From NCBI RefSeq assembly GCF_001619955.1, contig NZ_LQQO01000004.1, forward strand, positions 1 to 47,005: a stretch of DNA of 47,005 bases, written 5' to 3'. The notes under the pieces were generated by a model. The model saw only the letters and a list, made by a program, of their open reading frames with translations. It had not been told where the DNA came from and did not search any database. The translations under genes and the position numbers were made by a program. The DNA is from Sphingomonas hankookensis (GTDB taxonomy: Bacteria > Pseudomonadota > Alphaproteobacteria > Sphingomonadales > Sphingomonadaceae). Of the stretch, positions 15,177 to 23,627 are shown piece after piece (position 1 is the stretch's first letter; each line of letters begins with the position of its first letter).

Positions 15177-16673
15177 CTATTGTCCGAAACGAACCTTGCC
15201 CGCTTGGGCCACCGCTTCGCGCGCCGCCGCCAGCAGCGCGCCTGCCTTCGCCTCGCACTCGCGTTGTTCATAGGCGGGGTCGCTGTCGGCGACGATGCCC
15301 GCGCCCGACTGGACGTGCATCATCCCGTCCTTGACCACCGCGGTCCGCAGCACGATGCACGAATCCATCGACCCGTCCGGGCTGAAATAGCCGACGCCGC
15401 CGGCATAGGCCCCGCGCCGTTCGCGCTCCAGCTCGGCGATGACCTGGCACGCCCGTACCTTCGGCGCGCCCGACACGGTGCCGGCCGGGAAACCGGCGAA
15501 CAACGCGTCCAGCGCATCGGCGTCCGACCGCAGCGTGCCGACGACATTGGACACGATGTGCATGACATGGCTGTACAATTCGACCGTATAGCTATCGGTC
15601 ACCCGGACGCTGCCGCTCGACGCGACCCGACCGACATCGTTACGGCCCAGGTCGAGCAGCATCAGATGCTCGGCCCGTTCCTTGGGATCGGCGAGCAGGC
15701 TGGTCCGGTTCGCCTCGTCCTCCGCCGCCGTGGCACCCCGCGGGCGGGTACCGGCGATCGGCCGGATCGTGACCTCGCCATCGCGCAGCCGCACCAGGAT
15801 TTCCGGGCTGGACCCGGTCAGCGCAAAGCCCGGCAGGTCGAGATGATAGAGGAATGGCGACGGGTTGATCCGCCGCAGCGCCCGGTACAGCTCGAACGGC
15901 TCCAGCGGAAAGGGCGTGGTGAAACGCTGCGCCAGCACGACCTGAAAGATATCGCCCGCCGCGATATATTCCTTCGCCGCCGCGACCATCTCGCCATAGC
16001 GGCCGGCGGGCAGGGTGGGGGCCAGCGCCAGTTCGGGCACCTCGGTCAGCCGCGCCGGCACGGGCAGGGCGGCGGCATCCAGCGCCGCCGCCGTCGCCTC
16101 GATCCGCTCCGCCGCCGCTTCGACACTGGCACCGGGCCACACCGGCGCGACGACGAACAGCGTGTCCGACAGCCGGTCGAACACCAGCAGCACGGTCGGC
16201 CGGACGAACATCATGTCGGGCAGGTGCAGCGCGTCCTCCGCCGCCTGCGGCAGCGTTTCGACTAGCCCGACCGTCTCGTAACCGAAATAGCCGACCAGGC
16301 ACGCCAGTGCGCGGGGCAGGGCGGCCGGAACGTCCATCCGGCACTGCCCGACCAGCGTCCGCAGGGCGGCGAGCGTCGGTTCGCCGCACGGCGCGAAGGC
16401 CTCGCGATCGGTCAGCCAGTCGGCGTTGATCGCCGCGCCATGCCCCTGCGCCCGGAACACCAGGTCGGGGGCCAGCCCCAACAGGCTGTAGCGACCGCGC
16501 ACCGACCCGCCCTCGACCGATTCGAGCAGGAAGTCGCCCCGCCCCGGCTGGATCAGCTTGAGCGCGGCGGCGACCGGCGTTTCGGTATCCGCGACCCGCG
16601 TGGTCCACAGCAGCGCCGGCCGTCCCTCGGCCAGCGCGGCGCGGGCGGCGTCTACCCCCTCGATCCCGTTCAT
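15177..16673 (-). CDS. trpE: Anthranilate synthase component I
   Basis: 498-aa chorismate-using enzyme that makes anthranilate with ammonia from a TrpG subunit, the first step of tryptophan synthesis. The N-terminal regulatory domain has the LLES tryptophan-binding motif (FLLESVEGG, about residues 48-56). The catalytic domain shows AGDIFQVVLAQRF, PSPFLYHLDLPGFALTGSSPE, RPIAGTRPRG and GTVSGAPKVRA. The start overlaps the stop of the upstream foldase gene by 4 nt (ATGA). No trpG or trpD follows; the next minus-strand gene is a GNAT enzyme, so the glutamine amidotransferase partner must be encoded elsewhere. The p-aminobenzoate synthase PabB is less likely given the LLES motif and length. Confidence 0.92.
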   Translation of the reverse strand: MNGIEGVDAARAALAEGRPALLWTTRVADTETPVAAALKLIQPGRGDFLLESVEGGSVRGRYSLLGLAPDLVFRAQGHGAAINADWLTDREAFAPCGEPTLAALRTLVGQCRMDVPAALPRALACLVGYFGYETVGLVETLPQAAEDALHLPDMMFVRPTVLLVFDRLSDTLFVVAPVWPGASVEAAAERIEATAAALDAAALPVPARLTEVPELALAPTLPAGRYGEMVAAAKEYIAAGDIFQVVLAQRFTTPFPLEPFELYRALRRINPSPFLYHLDLPGFALTGSSPEILVRLRDGEVTIRPIAGTRPRGATAAEDEANRTSLLADPKERAEHLMLLDLGRNDVGRVASSGSVRVTDSYTVELYSHVMHIVSNVVGTLRSDADALDALFAGFPAGTVSGAPKVRACQVIAELERERRGAYAGGVGYFSPDGSMDSCIVLRTAVVKDGMMHVQSGAGIVADSDPAYEQRECEAKAGALLAAAREAVAQAGKVRFGQ

Positions 16674-18622
16674 TGCGCGGGCGCGGGGGTGGCTCCGCCG
16701 ACCAGTTCGTTACGGACGCGGTTGATGGTCTGCTCGTTGCGCTTCACGCCGACCTGCCGGCGCACCGCCTCGACGAACTGCTCGGCATATTCGTTGCCGC
16801 TCAACTGGCCCAGTTCGCGTCCGACGCCGGTGATCGCCGCCTTGTCGTTGGTCGCGTCGCCACGCTGGATGCCGTCAAGATAGACGATCAGCCAGCCTTC
16901 GCCATTGGGTGCAGCGGTCAGCCGGGCTTTCTTGGGCGCCATCGAGAACATCAGCTGCAGTGCGGCGGGAACCTGCGGCCCCATCTGCGACAGCTGCGCG
17001 CGCGAGGCATTGACCGGGCGCGGCGCGGGCAGGCGCGTGCCCGACTGGGCGACGGCGGTGCCGAGCGGCATCCCGCCATTGACCTTGGTCAGGATCTGCT
17101 GGGCGACCGCACGGGCGGCCTTCAACGCCTGATCCTGCTTGTACTGGCCGATGACCTGCTCACGAATCTCGCCCAGTGGACGCGGCGCGGCGCGGGTTAC
17201 GTCGCCGGTCGATACCAGTGCGAAGGTGCCGTCGGCCGCGGTCTGCACGATCTGCGGCGCGTCGCCCGACTCCGCGGCAAAGCCCGCTTCGATGATCGGC
17301 GCCAGCGCCGGATCGGGCTGCGCCGGCTTCAACGGATCGACGCCCTGCGCGGTGACCGGGGCGGTCGCCTGCGCCGACAGGTTGGCGTCCTTGACGATCT
17401 CGTCGAACGTCGCGCCATCGGTGATGCCGCCGTCGATCTTCTCCTGGATCGCGCCCAGCGCGGTCGCGCCCTTGGTCTTGGTCAGTTCGGCGACCAGTTC
17501 GGGGCGGGCCTTTTCGAGCGTCTTGCCGGGAACCTGCGTCACTGCATCGACCTTCAACACGACGAAGCCGAGCGGCGACTGCACCGGGCCGACCACCGCC
17601 CCCTGCTGCGCGCCGAACGCGGCTTCGGCGACGGCGGGCGAGGTCTTGGCGGCGAGCTGCCCCTTGGTCTGTCCGGCAAAGTTCGTGGCTTCGAGGCCGA
17701 TCGCGCTGGCGGCGGCGTTCAGCGCCTGCCCACCGCGTACCGCCTGCGCCAGCTTGGTCGCAGCTGCCTGATCGGCGACGACGACCTGCGACACGCTGCG
17801 GGTCTGCGATGCGGCGAAGCGTGCGGCGTTGGCGCGATAGGCGGCCTGCACCTCGGCATCGGTCGGCGTCGCCTGTGCGGTCACGCTGGCCGGGGTGACG
17901 ATCGCGTAACGGATCACGCGACGCTCCGGGATCATGTAGCGCGCGCGGTTGGCGGTGTAATAGGCCTGCAACTGCTGGTCGGTCGGTGCGGCCGGGGCGG
18001 GGAAGGCGGCGGTCGGCACGATCGCGACCTGTCCGCTGCGCGCTTCCTTGGCGAGCGACGCATAGGGCAGCGCCAGCTGCTGCGGCATGTAGCTCGCCTG
18101 CAGCGTGCGGGCGAGCATCAGGCGGGTGAGCGTCGCGCGGCGGATATCGTCGCGCAACTGCTGCGGCGTGATGCGCGCACGGGCCAACGCCTGTTCAAAG
18201 GTGCGCTGGTCGAACTTGCCGTCCAGCCCCTGGAACGCCGGCAGGCTGGCGATCTGGCCGTCGACATAGCGGTCGGACACTACCAGCCCGTGGTCCTGCG
18301 CGAACTGGCGCAGCGCCGCGTCGGAAATGGCGCGGTTGAGCGACCCTTCGAACCCGCCGCTTGCGATATAGCGCGCGGTATCCAGTCCGGGCTGGCGTTG
18401 CGCCGCCTGCTGCACGTCGCCCCGGATGCGCTCGGTCAGCGCGGTGTCGGTGATCGTGTCGTCACCCACGGTAGCGACGGTCGCACCGCTGCCGCCCAGC
18501 GATGACGGGCGCAGACCGTTTAGGTCGGCCATGGCGAAGCCGATGGCGATGACCGCCAGCAACAGCAGGCCGACAAAGATGCCGACCTTCGACTTGGTCA
18601 TGCGCCTGAAGAAACCGAGCAT
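16670..18622 (-). CDS. PpiD-like peptidylprolyl isomerase (SurA N-terminal and rotamase domains)
   Basis: 650-aa periplasmic folding factor anchored in the inner membrane. It starts with a short cytosolic piece and one membrane segment (about residues 14-32, KVGIFVGLLLLAVIAIGFAM), then a SurA_N chaperone region (about 40-190), parvulin-type PPIase regions (about 230-480) and a long C-terminal domain. PpiD-type proteins assist folding of exported proteins near the translocon. The ATG at 18622 (MLGFFRRMTKSK) is chosen over 18601 because it adds the usual PpiD-type N-terminus. trpE follows with a 4-nt overlap. A possible RpoH promoter lies 39-65 nt upstream. Confidence 0.88.
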   Translation of the reverse strand: MLGFFRRMTKSKVGIFVGLLLLAVIAIGFAMADLNGLRPSSLGGSGATVATVGDDTITDTALTERIRGDVQQAAQRQPGLDTARYIASGGFEGSLNRAISDAALRQFAQDHGLVVSDRYVDGQIASLPAFQGLDGKFDQRTFEQALARARITPQQLRDDIRRATLTRLMLARTLQASYMPQQLALPYASLAKEARSGQVAIVPTAAFPAPAAPTDQQLQAYYTANRARYMIPERRVIRYAIVTPASVTAQATPTDAEVQAAYRANAARFAASQTRSVSQVVVADQAAATKLAQAVRGGQALNAAASAIGLEATNFAGQTKGQLAAKTSPAVAEAAFGAQQGAVVGPVQSPLGFVVLKVDAVTQVPGKTLEKARPELVAELTKTKGATALGAIQEKIDGGITDGATFDEIVKDANLSAQATAPVTAQGVDPLKPAQPDPALAPIIEAGFAAESGDAPQIVQTAADGTFALVSTGDVTRAAPRPLGEIREQVIGQYKQDQALKAARAVAQQILTKVNGGMPLGTAVAQSGTRLPAPRPVNASRAQLSQMGPQVPAALQLMFSMAPKKARLTAAPNGEGWLIVYLDGIQRGDATNDKAAITGVGRELGQLSGNEYAEQFVEAVRRQVGVKRNEQTINRVRNELVGGATPAPAQ

Positions 18623-18660
18623 CCGTGCAACCGATCGAAAGGAATGAAAGGATGCCGCTT

Positions 18661-18687
18661 TAGAAGGCGGTCGCGCCCGCTTCAAGG
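18661..18687 (-). promoter_or_regulatory. Candidate heat-shock (RpoH) promoter of the PpiD-like gene
   Basis: On the minus strand CCTTGAA (18687-18681), 13-nt spacer, CCTTCTA (18667-18661); the heat-shock consensus is CTTGAA-N13/14-CCCATNT. The -35 is good, the -10 is imperfect. The start codon is 38 nt downstream of the -10. Confidence 0.35.
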
Positions 18688-18745
18688 TTGCGCGCATCGC
18701 CACATGCGCTATCGGCTGTAGAACATGTAAAACGCTCGGGGAGCC

Positions 18746-19498
18746 ATGGGTATGAGTCGTCGCAAGCTGGTGGCAGGGAACTGGAAGATGCACGGGCTTC
18801 GCGGGCAGCTGGCTGAGATCGCCAAGATCGATGCCGCCGCTGCCGCTGCACCGGGCGTCGACGTTGCGCTGTGCGTGCCCGCCACGCTGGTGCATCCCGC
18901 CTCGGAGATCGCCAGGTCGGTGCAGATCGGCGGGCAGGACGTCCATGCCAACGACCGTGGCGCGCACACTGGCTGCGTGTCGGCGGAGATGCTGGTGGAA
19001 GCGGGTGCGACGATCGTGATCGTCGGCCATAGCGAACGCCGCGCCGACCAGAACGAGACGAGCCACGACGCATGGGCCAAGGCCGCGGCCGCCCGTCGCC
19101 ACGGGCTTAACGTCATCCTGTGCTGCGGCGAGACCGAGGCCGAGCGTGATGCCGGGCGTGCCGAACGCGTCGTGCAGGCGCAGATCGAGAAATCGGTGCC
19201 GGAAGGGGCCAGCGGCGACTGGTTCACGCTTGCCTATGAACCACGCTGGGCGATCGGGACCGGGCGGACTCCGTCGCCCGACGAGATCGCGCAGGTCCAC
19301 GCCATCGCCCGCGCCAAGCTGCGCCAGATGGTCGGCGACGCCGCCGATGGTATCCGCATCCTCTATGGCGGGTCGGTGACCGGCGCCAACGCCGCCGCGA
19401 TCCTGTCGATCGACGATGTCGATGGCGCGCTGGTCGGAGGGGCAAGCCTGACTGCCGACAAATTCGTGCCGATCATCGAGGCGGCAGCCAGCCTGTAA
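18746..19498 (+). CDS. tpiA: Triosephosphate isomerase
   Basis: Cytosolic TIM-barrel enzyme of 250 aa which interconverts dihydroxyacetone phosphate and glyceraldehyde 3-phosphate in glycolysis and gluconeogenesis. Catalytic residues are K14 (AGNWKMHG), H95 (VGHSERR) and E165 (LAYEPRWAIGTG). The phosphate-binding end ILYGGSVTGANA and GGASL are present. The frame has two ATGs; 18746 gives MGMSRRKLV and 18752 gives MSRRKLV, and GGGAG upstream would suit either. It is divergent from the PpiD-like gene. No secG follows it as in many relatives. Confidence 0.96.
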   Translation: MGMSRRKLVAGNWKMHGLRGQLAEIAKIDAAAAAAPGVDVALCVPATLVHPASEIARSVQIGGQDVHANDRGAHTGCVSAEMLVEAGATIVIVGHSERRADQNETSHDAWAKAAAARRHGLNVILCCGETEAERDAGRAERVVQAQIEKSVPEGASGDWFTLAYEPRWAIGTGRTPSPDEIAQVHAIARAKLRQMVGDAADGIRILYGGSVTGANAAAILSIDDVDGALVGGASLTADKFVPIIEAAASL

Positions 19499-19518
19499 GG
19501 GGGAGCGCTGGCGCGGGT

Positions 19519-19543
19519 GGAACGGTCCGCGTCAGTGTCGGTT
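19519..19543 (+). promoter_or_regulatory. EcfG-type stress promoter upstream of a secreted protein gene
   Basis: GGAAC (19519-19523), 16-nt spacer, GGTT (19540-19543), the same sequence pair as at 4234. Predicted transcription start is near 19550, about 44 nt before the ATG at 19594. Confidence 0.6.
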
Positions 19544-19593
19544 CATCCCGGACATGCTATACCGTGCATATTGCTGTAGCCGGGATGACGATC

Positions 19594-20001
19594 ATGCGTG
19601 TTTTCAAGCTGTTGTTGATTGCCCTGATCACCGCCAGCGCGGTCCCGTTGGCGGCCCGCGACCGAGACAATGTCGCCGGAGAAGCGGCGCTGTCGCGCAT
19701 TACCGAGCGTCGCGACGCGGGCCGGCCGGTCGACTGCATCAACCTGCGCGATATCCGCTCCAGCGAGATCGTGCCGAATACCGCCATCGTCTATCGCATG
19801 AACAACGGCACGCTGTTCGTGAACCGGCCGTCGGGGAGCGGTATCCTCGACCGCGACGACATCCTCGTCACGCGGACGATCGGGACGCAGCTGTGTCGGA
19901 TCGATATCGTCAACCTGGTCGACCGCAATTCGCGGATGATGAGCGGTTCGATCTCGCTCGGTGATTTCGTCCCCTATTCGCGATTGCCGAAACGCAGCTG
20001 A
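19594..20001 (+). CDS. Secreted protein of unknown function (possibly DUF6491-like)
   Basis: 135 aa with a signal peptide (MRVFKLLLIALITASAVPLAA), so likely periplasmic. The mature part has two cysteines, in VDCINLRDIRSSEI and in TQLCRIDIVNLVD, about 60 residues apart, probably a disulfide pair around a beta-rich domain. The pattern reminds me of short sphingomonad proteins of the DUF6491 type, but this is from memory only. The ATG at 19594 begins the signal peptide; an in-frame ATG at 19564 is less suitable. An EcfG-type promoter in front suggests stress induction. The SRP RNA gene follows. Confidence 0.75.
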   Translation: MRVFKLLLIALITASAVPLAARDRDNVAGEAALSRITERRDAGRPVDCINLRDIRSSEIVPNTAIVYRMNNGTLFVNRPSGSGILDRDDILVTRTIGTQLCRIDIVNLVDRNSRMMSGSISLGDFVPYSRLPKRS

Positions 20002-20006
20002 TCCCC

Positions 20007-20035
20007 TTGCGTCCGGCTTCCGCTTCGCCCATATG
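20007..20035 (+). promoter_or_regulatory. Housekeeping promoter of the SRP RNA gene
   Basis: TTGCGT (20007-20012), 17-nt spacer, CATATG (20030-20035). The expected start point about 7 nt downstream coincides with the predicted 5' end of the RNA at 20042. Confidence 0.55.
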
Positions 20036-20041
20036 GCGCGC

Positions 20042-20132
20042 GGGAGTCGGGCGGACGATGCCGTCGCCAACCCGGTCAGGTCCGGAAGGAAGCAGCCGCA
20101 ACGATTTCGCAGCGGGTCGTCCGGCTCCCACC
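20042..20132 (+). ncRNA. ffs: Signal recognition particle RNA, small bacterial (4.5S) type
   Basis: The universally conserved apical domain GGTCAGGTCCGGAAGGAAGC is at 20074-20093, containing the Ffh-binding symmetrical loop and the GGAA tetraloop. The outer stem is formed by GGGAGTCGG (20042-20050) and CCGGCTCCC (20121-20129), with further pairing inside. The length of about 91 nt fits the small 4.5S class without an Alu domain. The RNA pairs with Ffh to target nascent inner-membrane proteins. Its end lies 2 nt from the stop codon of the convergent serine hydrolase gene. Exact ends are estimated from the stem. Confidence 0.93.
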
Positions 20133-20133
20133 T

Positions 20134-21447
20134 TTATCGCGGCGCGGCAAGGTCCAGCGCGCGGTTCATCAGCCCGGTGAATTTCAACGTATCGACATCG
20201 CGCGCGGGATCGTTGATCCCGGCCGTCAGCGCATACCATGCACCATTACCGGCCTGCAGCAGGAAGGTCATGGTCAGCACGCCAGGTTCCGAACCGCCCT
20301 TGTACCCGACATAGCGCCAATGCTTCGTCGCATCGGGCAAGCCGGGATTTTTCGACAATATGGCGCGAAGCTCCGCTCCGGCCGTTCCGTCCATATGCCG
20401 CCGCAGCCAGTCCATCGCGCGGATCAGGTCGTTGGGGCTGGCGAACCATTCCAGTTCGACGATGCGCAGCGGCTTTCCGTTCTGGAACAGGTCGCGCGGA
20501 ATGGCGGCAATCGGCGTGTCGCGCACCGGCCCATCGAGAAACGCCCGCCGCGCCTTCGCATCCATCGCCAGATAGCGCGTGCCCAGCGCGCCACCGTCCA
20601 CGCCTTTCAGCTTGAAGACCTCCAGTGCGCCAAGAAAGGGCACATTGCGCACGCCGCCATCGGTAAAGCCGACGACCGGCAACATCGCCTCCACCTTTGC
20701 CCGGCCAAGGTGGAACAGCAGGATGTCGGTCGCGCTGTTGTCGCTGACCGAAATCATCCGTTCCGCGAGTTCCCGCAGCGCGATCTGCGTGCCCTTTGGC
20801 TGCTGCGCATAGCCGCCGCCGGGCAGCGCCGACCCGTCGAGCGTGACGACGTCGCTCCATTTGCGCTCGCCTGCCTCGATCGAGCGGACCAGTTCGGCGA
20901 GGATCACCAGCTTGAACGCCGATCCGATCGCGATGGGGGTAGTAGCGTTGCGGGCCTTTTCCAGACGCGGCGACCCGTCGCCCAGCCGGGCGAGTGCGAA
21001 CACGCTCGTGCCATTCTGGGCGGCCAGCTGTTCCACCACCGCGTCCAGCGTCTGCGCCGCCGGACCGCGCGGTTCGGCGCCCTTCGCCAGCAGGCCGATG
21101 ATCTGATGACTGCCACCTGGATCGAGCGTCAGGTCCGCGTTCAGGGTACCGCCGTCATAGGCGATGCGGATCTGTGCCGCCCATGGGCCGGTCGCCTCGA
21201 TCGCCGCCACACCGGTCGGCTTGCCGAGCGCCTGCTGCAACTGTGCGGCGATCGCGTCGAACCGCGCGCGGGGTACGGCGGTGCGGAACGACGGCGCAAA
21301 GGTCGCATCATAGTCGCCGGTGCCCCCCAGCAGCGCGACGACCTCGCGAGCGCGGCTCTCGATCGTCGCGGCGGCCGGCTGCGCCTGCGCCGACGGCGAC
21401 ATGATCGCGGCCAGCATCATCATGGGCACCATCGCATCTTCCCCCAA
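20134..21447 (-). CDS. Secreted serine hydrolase with class A beta-lactamase-like fold
   Basis: 437 aa with a signal peptide (residues about 6-22, ending AQAQP), so exported. The catalytic domain has S176-x-x-K179 (GSAFKL), S235-D-N (VSDNSATD) and K383-G-G, the three active-site elements of the penicillin-binding/beta-lactamase superfamily. An N-terminal domain of about 110 residues with no hydrolase motif precedes it, and a class A general-base glutamate (omega loop) is not obvious. It is therefore more likely a DD-peptidase, esterase or uncharacterised hydrolase than a true resistance enzyme. It stands convergent to the SRP RNA and downstream of parE on the same strand. Confidence 0.82.
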   Translation of the reverse strand: MGEDAMVPMMMLAAIMSPSAQAQPAAATIESRAREVVALLGGTGDYDATFAPSFRTAVPRARFDAIAAQLQQALGKPTGVAAIEATGPWAAQIRIAYDGGTLNADLTLDPGGSHQIIGLLAKGAEPRGPAAQTLDAVVEQLAAQNGTSVFALARLGDGSPRLEKARNATTPIAIGSAFKLVILAELVRSIEAGERKWSDVVTLDGSALPGGGYAQQPKGTQIALRELAERMISVSDNSATDILLFHLGRAKVEAMLPVVGFTDGGVRNVPFLGALEVFKLKGVDGGALGTRYLAMDAKARRAFLDGPVRDTPIAAIPRDLFQNGKPLRIVELEWFASPNDLIRAMDWLRRHMDGTAGAELRAILSKNPGLPDATKHWRYVGYKGGSEPGVLTMTFLLQAGNGAWYALTAGINDPARDVDTLKFTGLMNRALDLAAPR

Positions 21448-21502
21448 AACCCCTGTTCGTCAGGAGGTTGCGGCATCGAGGAAGAGGCGTCAATCGATGC
21501 GT

Positions 21503-23482
21503 TCAGGCGTCGATGACCTCGTCGTCCAGCCGCGCGGCATTTTCCTGGATGAAGGCGAAGCGGTGCGCCGGGTTAGTTCCCATCAGCCGGTCGACCAGGT
21601 CCTTTACCGCCGCGCGTTCCTCATATTCCTGCGGCAGGGTAATGCGGATCAGGCTGCGGCTGGCCGGGTCCATCGTCGTCTCGCGCAGCTGGCCCGGGTT
21701 CATCTCGCCCAGCCCCTTGAACCGCGCGACCTCGACCTTCTTGCCCTTGAATGCGGTGCGTTCCAGTTCGGCGCGATGCGCATCGTCGCGGGCATAGAGC
21801 GACTTGGCGCCGACCGTCAGGCGGTACAGCGGCGGCTGCGCCAGATAGAGGTGCCCGCGCCGGACGATATCGGGCATCTCCTGAAAGAAGAAGGTCATCA
21901 GAAGCGTCGCGATATGCGCGCCGTCGACATCGGCGTCGGTCATGATGACGATGCGTTCGTAGCGCAGCGCATCAGGCTGGCAGTCCTTGCGCGTGCCGCA
22001 GCCCATGGCGAGGATCAGGTCGGCGATTTCCTGATTGGCGAGGATCTTCGCGCTGGTTGCCGAGGCGACGTTCAGGATCTTGCCGCGGATCGGCAGGATC
22101 GCCTGCGTCTTGCGGTCGCGCGCCTGCTTGGCCGAACCGCCCGCCGAATCGCCCTCGACGATGAACAATTCGGTGCCGGCGGGATCGTCCGACGCGCAGT
22201 CGGTCAGCTTGCCCGGCAGGCGCAGCTTGCGCGACGACGTCGCCGTCTTGCGCTTGACCTCGCGCTCCGCCTTGCGGCGCAGGCGTTCGTCCATCCGGTC
22301 GAGCACGAGGCCGAGCAGCGCCTTGCCCCGGTCCATGTTGTGACTGAGGAAATGGTCGAAATGGTCGCGCACCGCCTTTTCGACGAGGCTGGCGGCCTCG
22401 ACGCTGGTCAGGCGATCCTTGGTCTGGCTCTGAAACTGCGGGTCGCGTATGAACACCGACAGCATCAATTCGGACCCGACCGTCACGTCGTCGGCGGTCA
22501 TGTCCTTGGCTCGCTTGCTGCCGACCAGATCGGCAAAGCCGCGCAGTCCCCGCACCAGCGCCTGCCGCAACCCTTGTTCGTGGGTACCGCCATCGGGCGT
22601 CGGGATGGTGTTGCAATAATAGCTGTAGCTGCCGTCGCTCCACAGCGGCCACGCCACCGCCCATTCGACGCGGCCGGCTTCACCCGGGAAATCCTGTCGC
22701 CCGGTGAAGAAATCGGCGGTTGCACATTCGCGCCCGCCAATCTGTTCGCGCAGGTGATCGGCAAGACCGCCGGGGAACTGGAACACCGCTTCGGCCGGTA
22801 CGTCGGTCCCGGCGACCAGTTCGGGTGCGCATTTCCAGCGGATTTCGACGCCCGCGAACAGATAGGCCTTGGACCGCACCAGCTTGTGCAGCCGCGCGGG
22901 CTTGAACTGTAAATCGGCGAAAATCTCGGCATCGGGCGTGAAGGCGACCAGCGTACCGCGCCGGTTGGGGGCGGCGCCGACATGTTCGAGCGGGCCGAGC
23001 GTCTGCCCCTGCGAGAAGCGCTGCCGATACAGCTGCCGGTCGCGCGCGACCTCGACCACCGTGTCGACCGACAGGGCGTTGACGACCGAGATGCCGACGC
23101 CGTGCAGGCCGCCTGACGTCGCATAGGCTTTGCCCGCGAACTTGCCGCCCGAATGCAGCGTGGAGAGAATGACCTCCAGCGCCGACTTGTCGGGGAATTT
23201 CGGGTGCGGATCGACCGGGATGCCGCGGCCATTGTCGATGATGGTCAGCCGGTTGCCGATGTCCAGCTGCACCTCGATCCGGGTGGCATGGCCTGCGACG
23301 GCCTCGTCCATCGCATTGTCGAGCACCTCGGCGGCCAGATGGTGCAGCGCCCGTTCGTCGGTGCCGCCGATATACATGCCTGGCCGCCGCCGTACCGGCT
23401 CCAGCCCTTCCAGCACCTCGATCGAGGACGCGTCATAGGCGGGCGGGGTGGGGATGTTCGCTTCGAACAGATTGTCGGCCAT
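21503..23482 (-). CDS. parE: DNA topoisomerase IV subunit B
   Basis: 659-aa ATPase subunit of topoisomerase IV, which with ParC decatenates daughter chromosomes. The GHKL ATPase has PVRRRPGMYIGG, EVLDNAMDEAVAGHA with the Mg-ATP asparagine, and DNGRGIPV; the TOPRIM domain has the FIVEGDSAGGSAKQARDR segment and the acidic DADVDGAHI motif; the C-terminus has RFKGLGEMNPGQL. GyrB is unlikely since that subunit usually starts differently and is longer; the arrangement and length suit alphaproteobacterial ParE. Start ATG at 23482. parC is not in the window. Confidence 0.93.
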   Translation of the reverse strand: MADNLFEANIPTPPAYDASSIEVLEGLEPVRRRPGMYIGGTDERALHHLAAEVLDNAMDEAVAGHATRIEVQLDIGNRLTIIDNGRGIPVDPHPKFPDKSALEVILSTLHSGGKFAGKAYATSGGLHGVGISVVNALSVDTVVEVARDRQLYRQRFSQGQTLGPLEHVGAAPNRRGTLVAFTPDAEIFADLQFKPARLHKLVRSKAYLFAGVEIRWKCAPELVAGTDVPAEAVFQFPGGLADHLREQIGGRECATADFFTGRQDFPGEAGRVEWAVAWPLWSDGSYSYYCNTIPTPDGGTHEQGLRQALVRGLRGFADLVGSKRAKDMTADDVTVGSELMLSVFIRDPQFQSQTKDRLTSVEAASLVEKAVRDHFDHFLSHNMDRGKALLGLVLDRMDERLRRKAEREVKRKTATSSRKLRLPGKLTDCASDDPAGTELFIVEGDSAGGSAKQARDRKTQAILPIRGKILNVASATSAKILANQEIADLILAMGCGTRKDCQPDALRYERIVIMTDADVDGAHIATLLMTFFFQEMPDIVRRGHLYLAQPPLYRLTVGAKSLYARDDAHRAELERTAFKGKKVEVARFKGLGEMNPGQLRETTMDPASRSLIRITLPQEYEERAAVKDLVDRLMGTNPAHRFAFIQENAARLDDEVIDA

Positions 23483-23532
23483 GGTCGGGGTATAGAACGA
23501 AACGGGGCCATCCGCAAAGCACCGCGTCGGGC

Positions 23533-23553
23533 AACTTTTGGCAATGAAAAGTT
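23533..23553. promoter_or_regulatory. Inverted repeat between parE and the barrel-protein gene
   Basis: AACTTTT (23533-23539), 7-nt spacer, AAAAGTT (23547-23553); perfect 7-bp arms in an AT-rich patch of a divergent intergenic region. It resembles a transcription factor operator, but I cannot assign a regulator. Confidence 0.35.
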
Positions 23554-23627
23554 ACGCTGCGCTGCGGGAGCGGGACGCAGTGTGAGCCGTTCGACGACGC
23601 ATCGGCACTGCGGAAAACGGGGTTCGG

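Noticed and set aside
16673..16700. Tryptophan attenuator in front of trpE
   Set aside because: trpE overlaps the upstream foldase gene, so there is no leader or Trp-codon peptide at this place.
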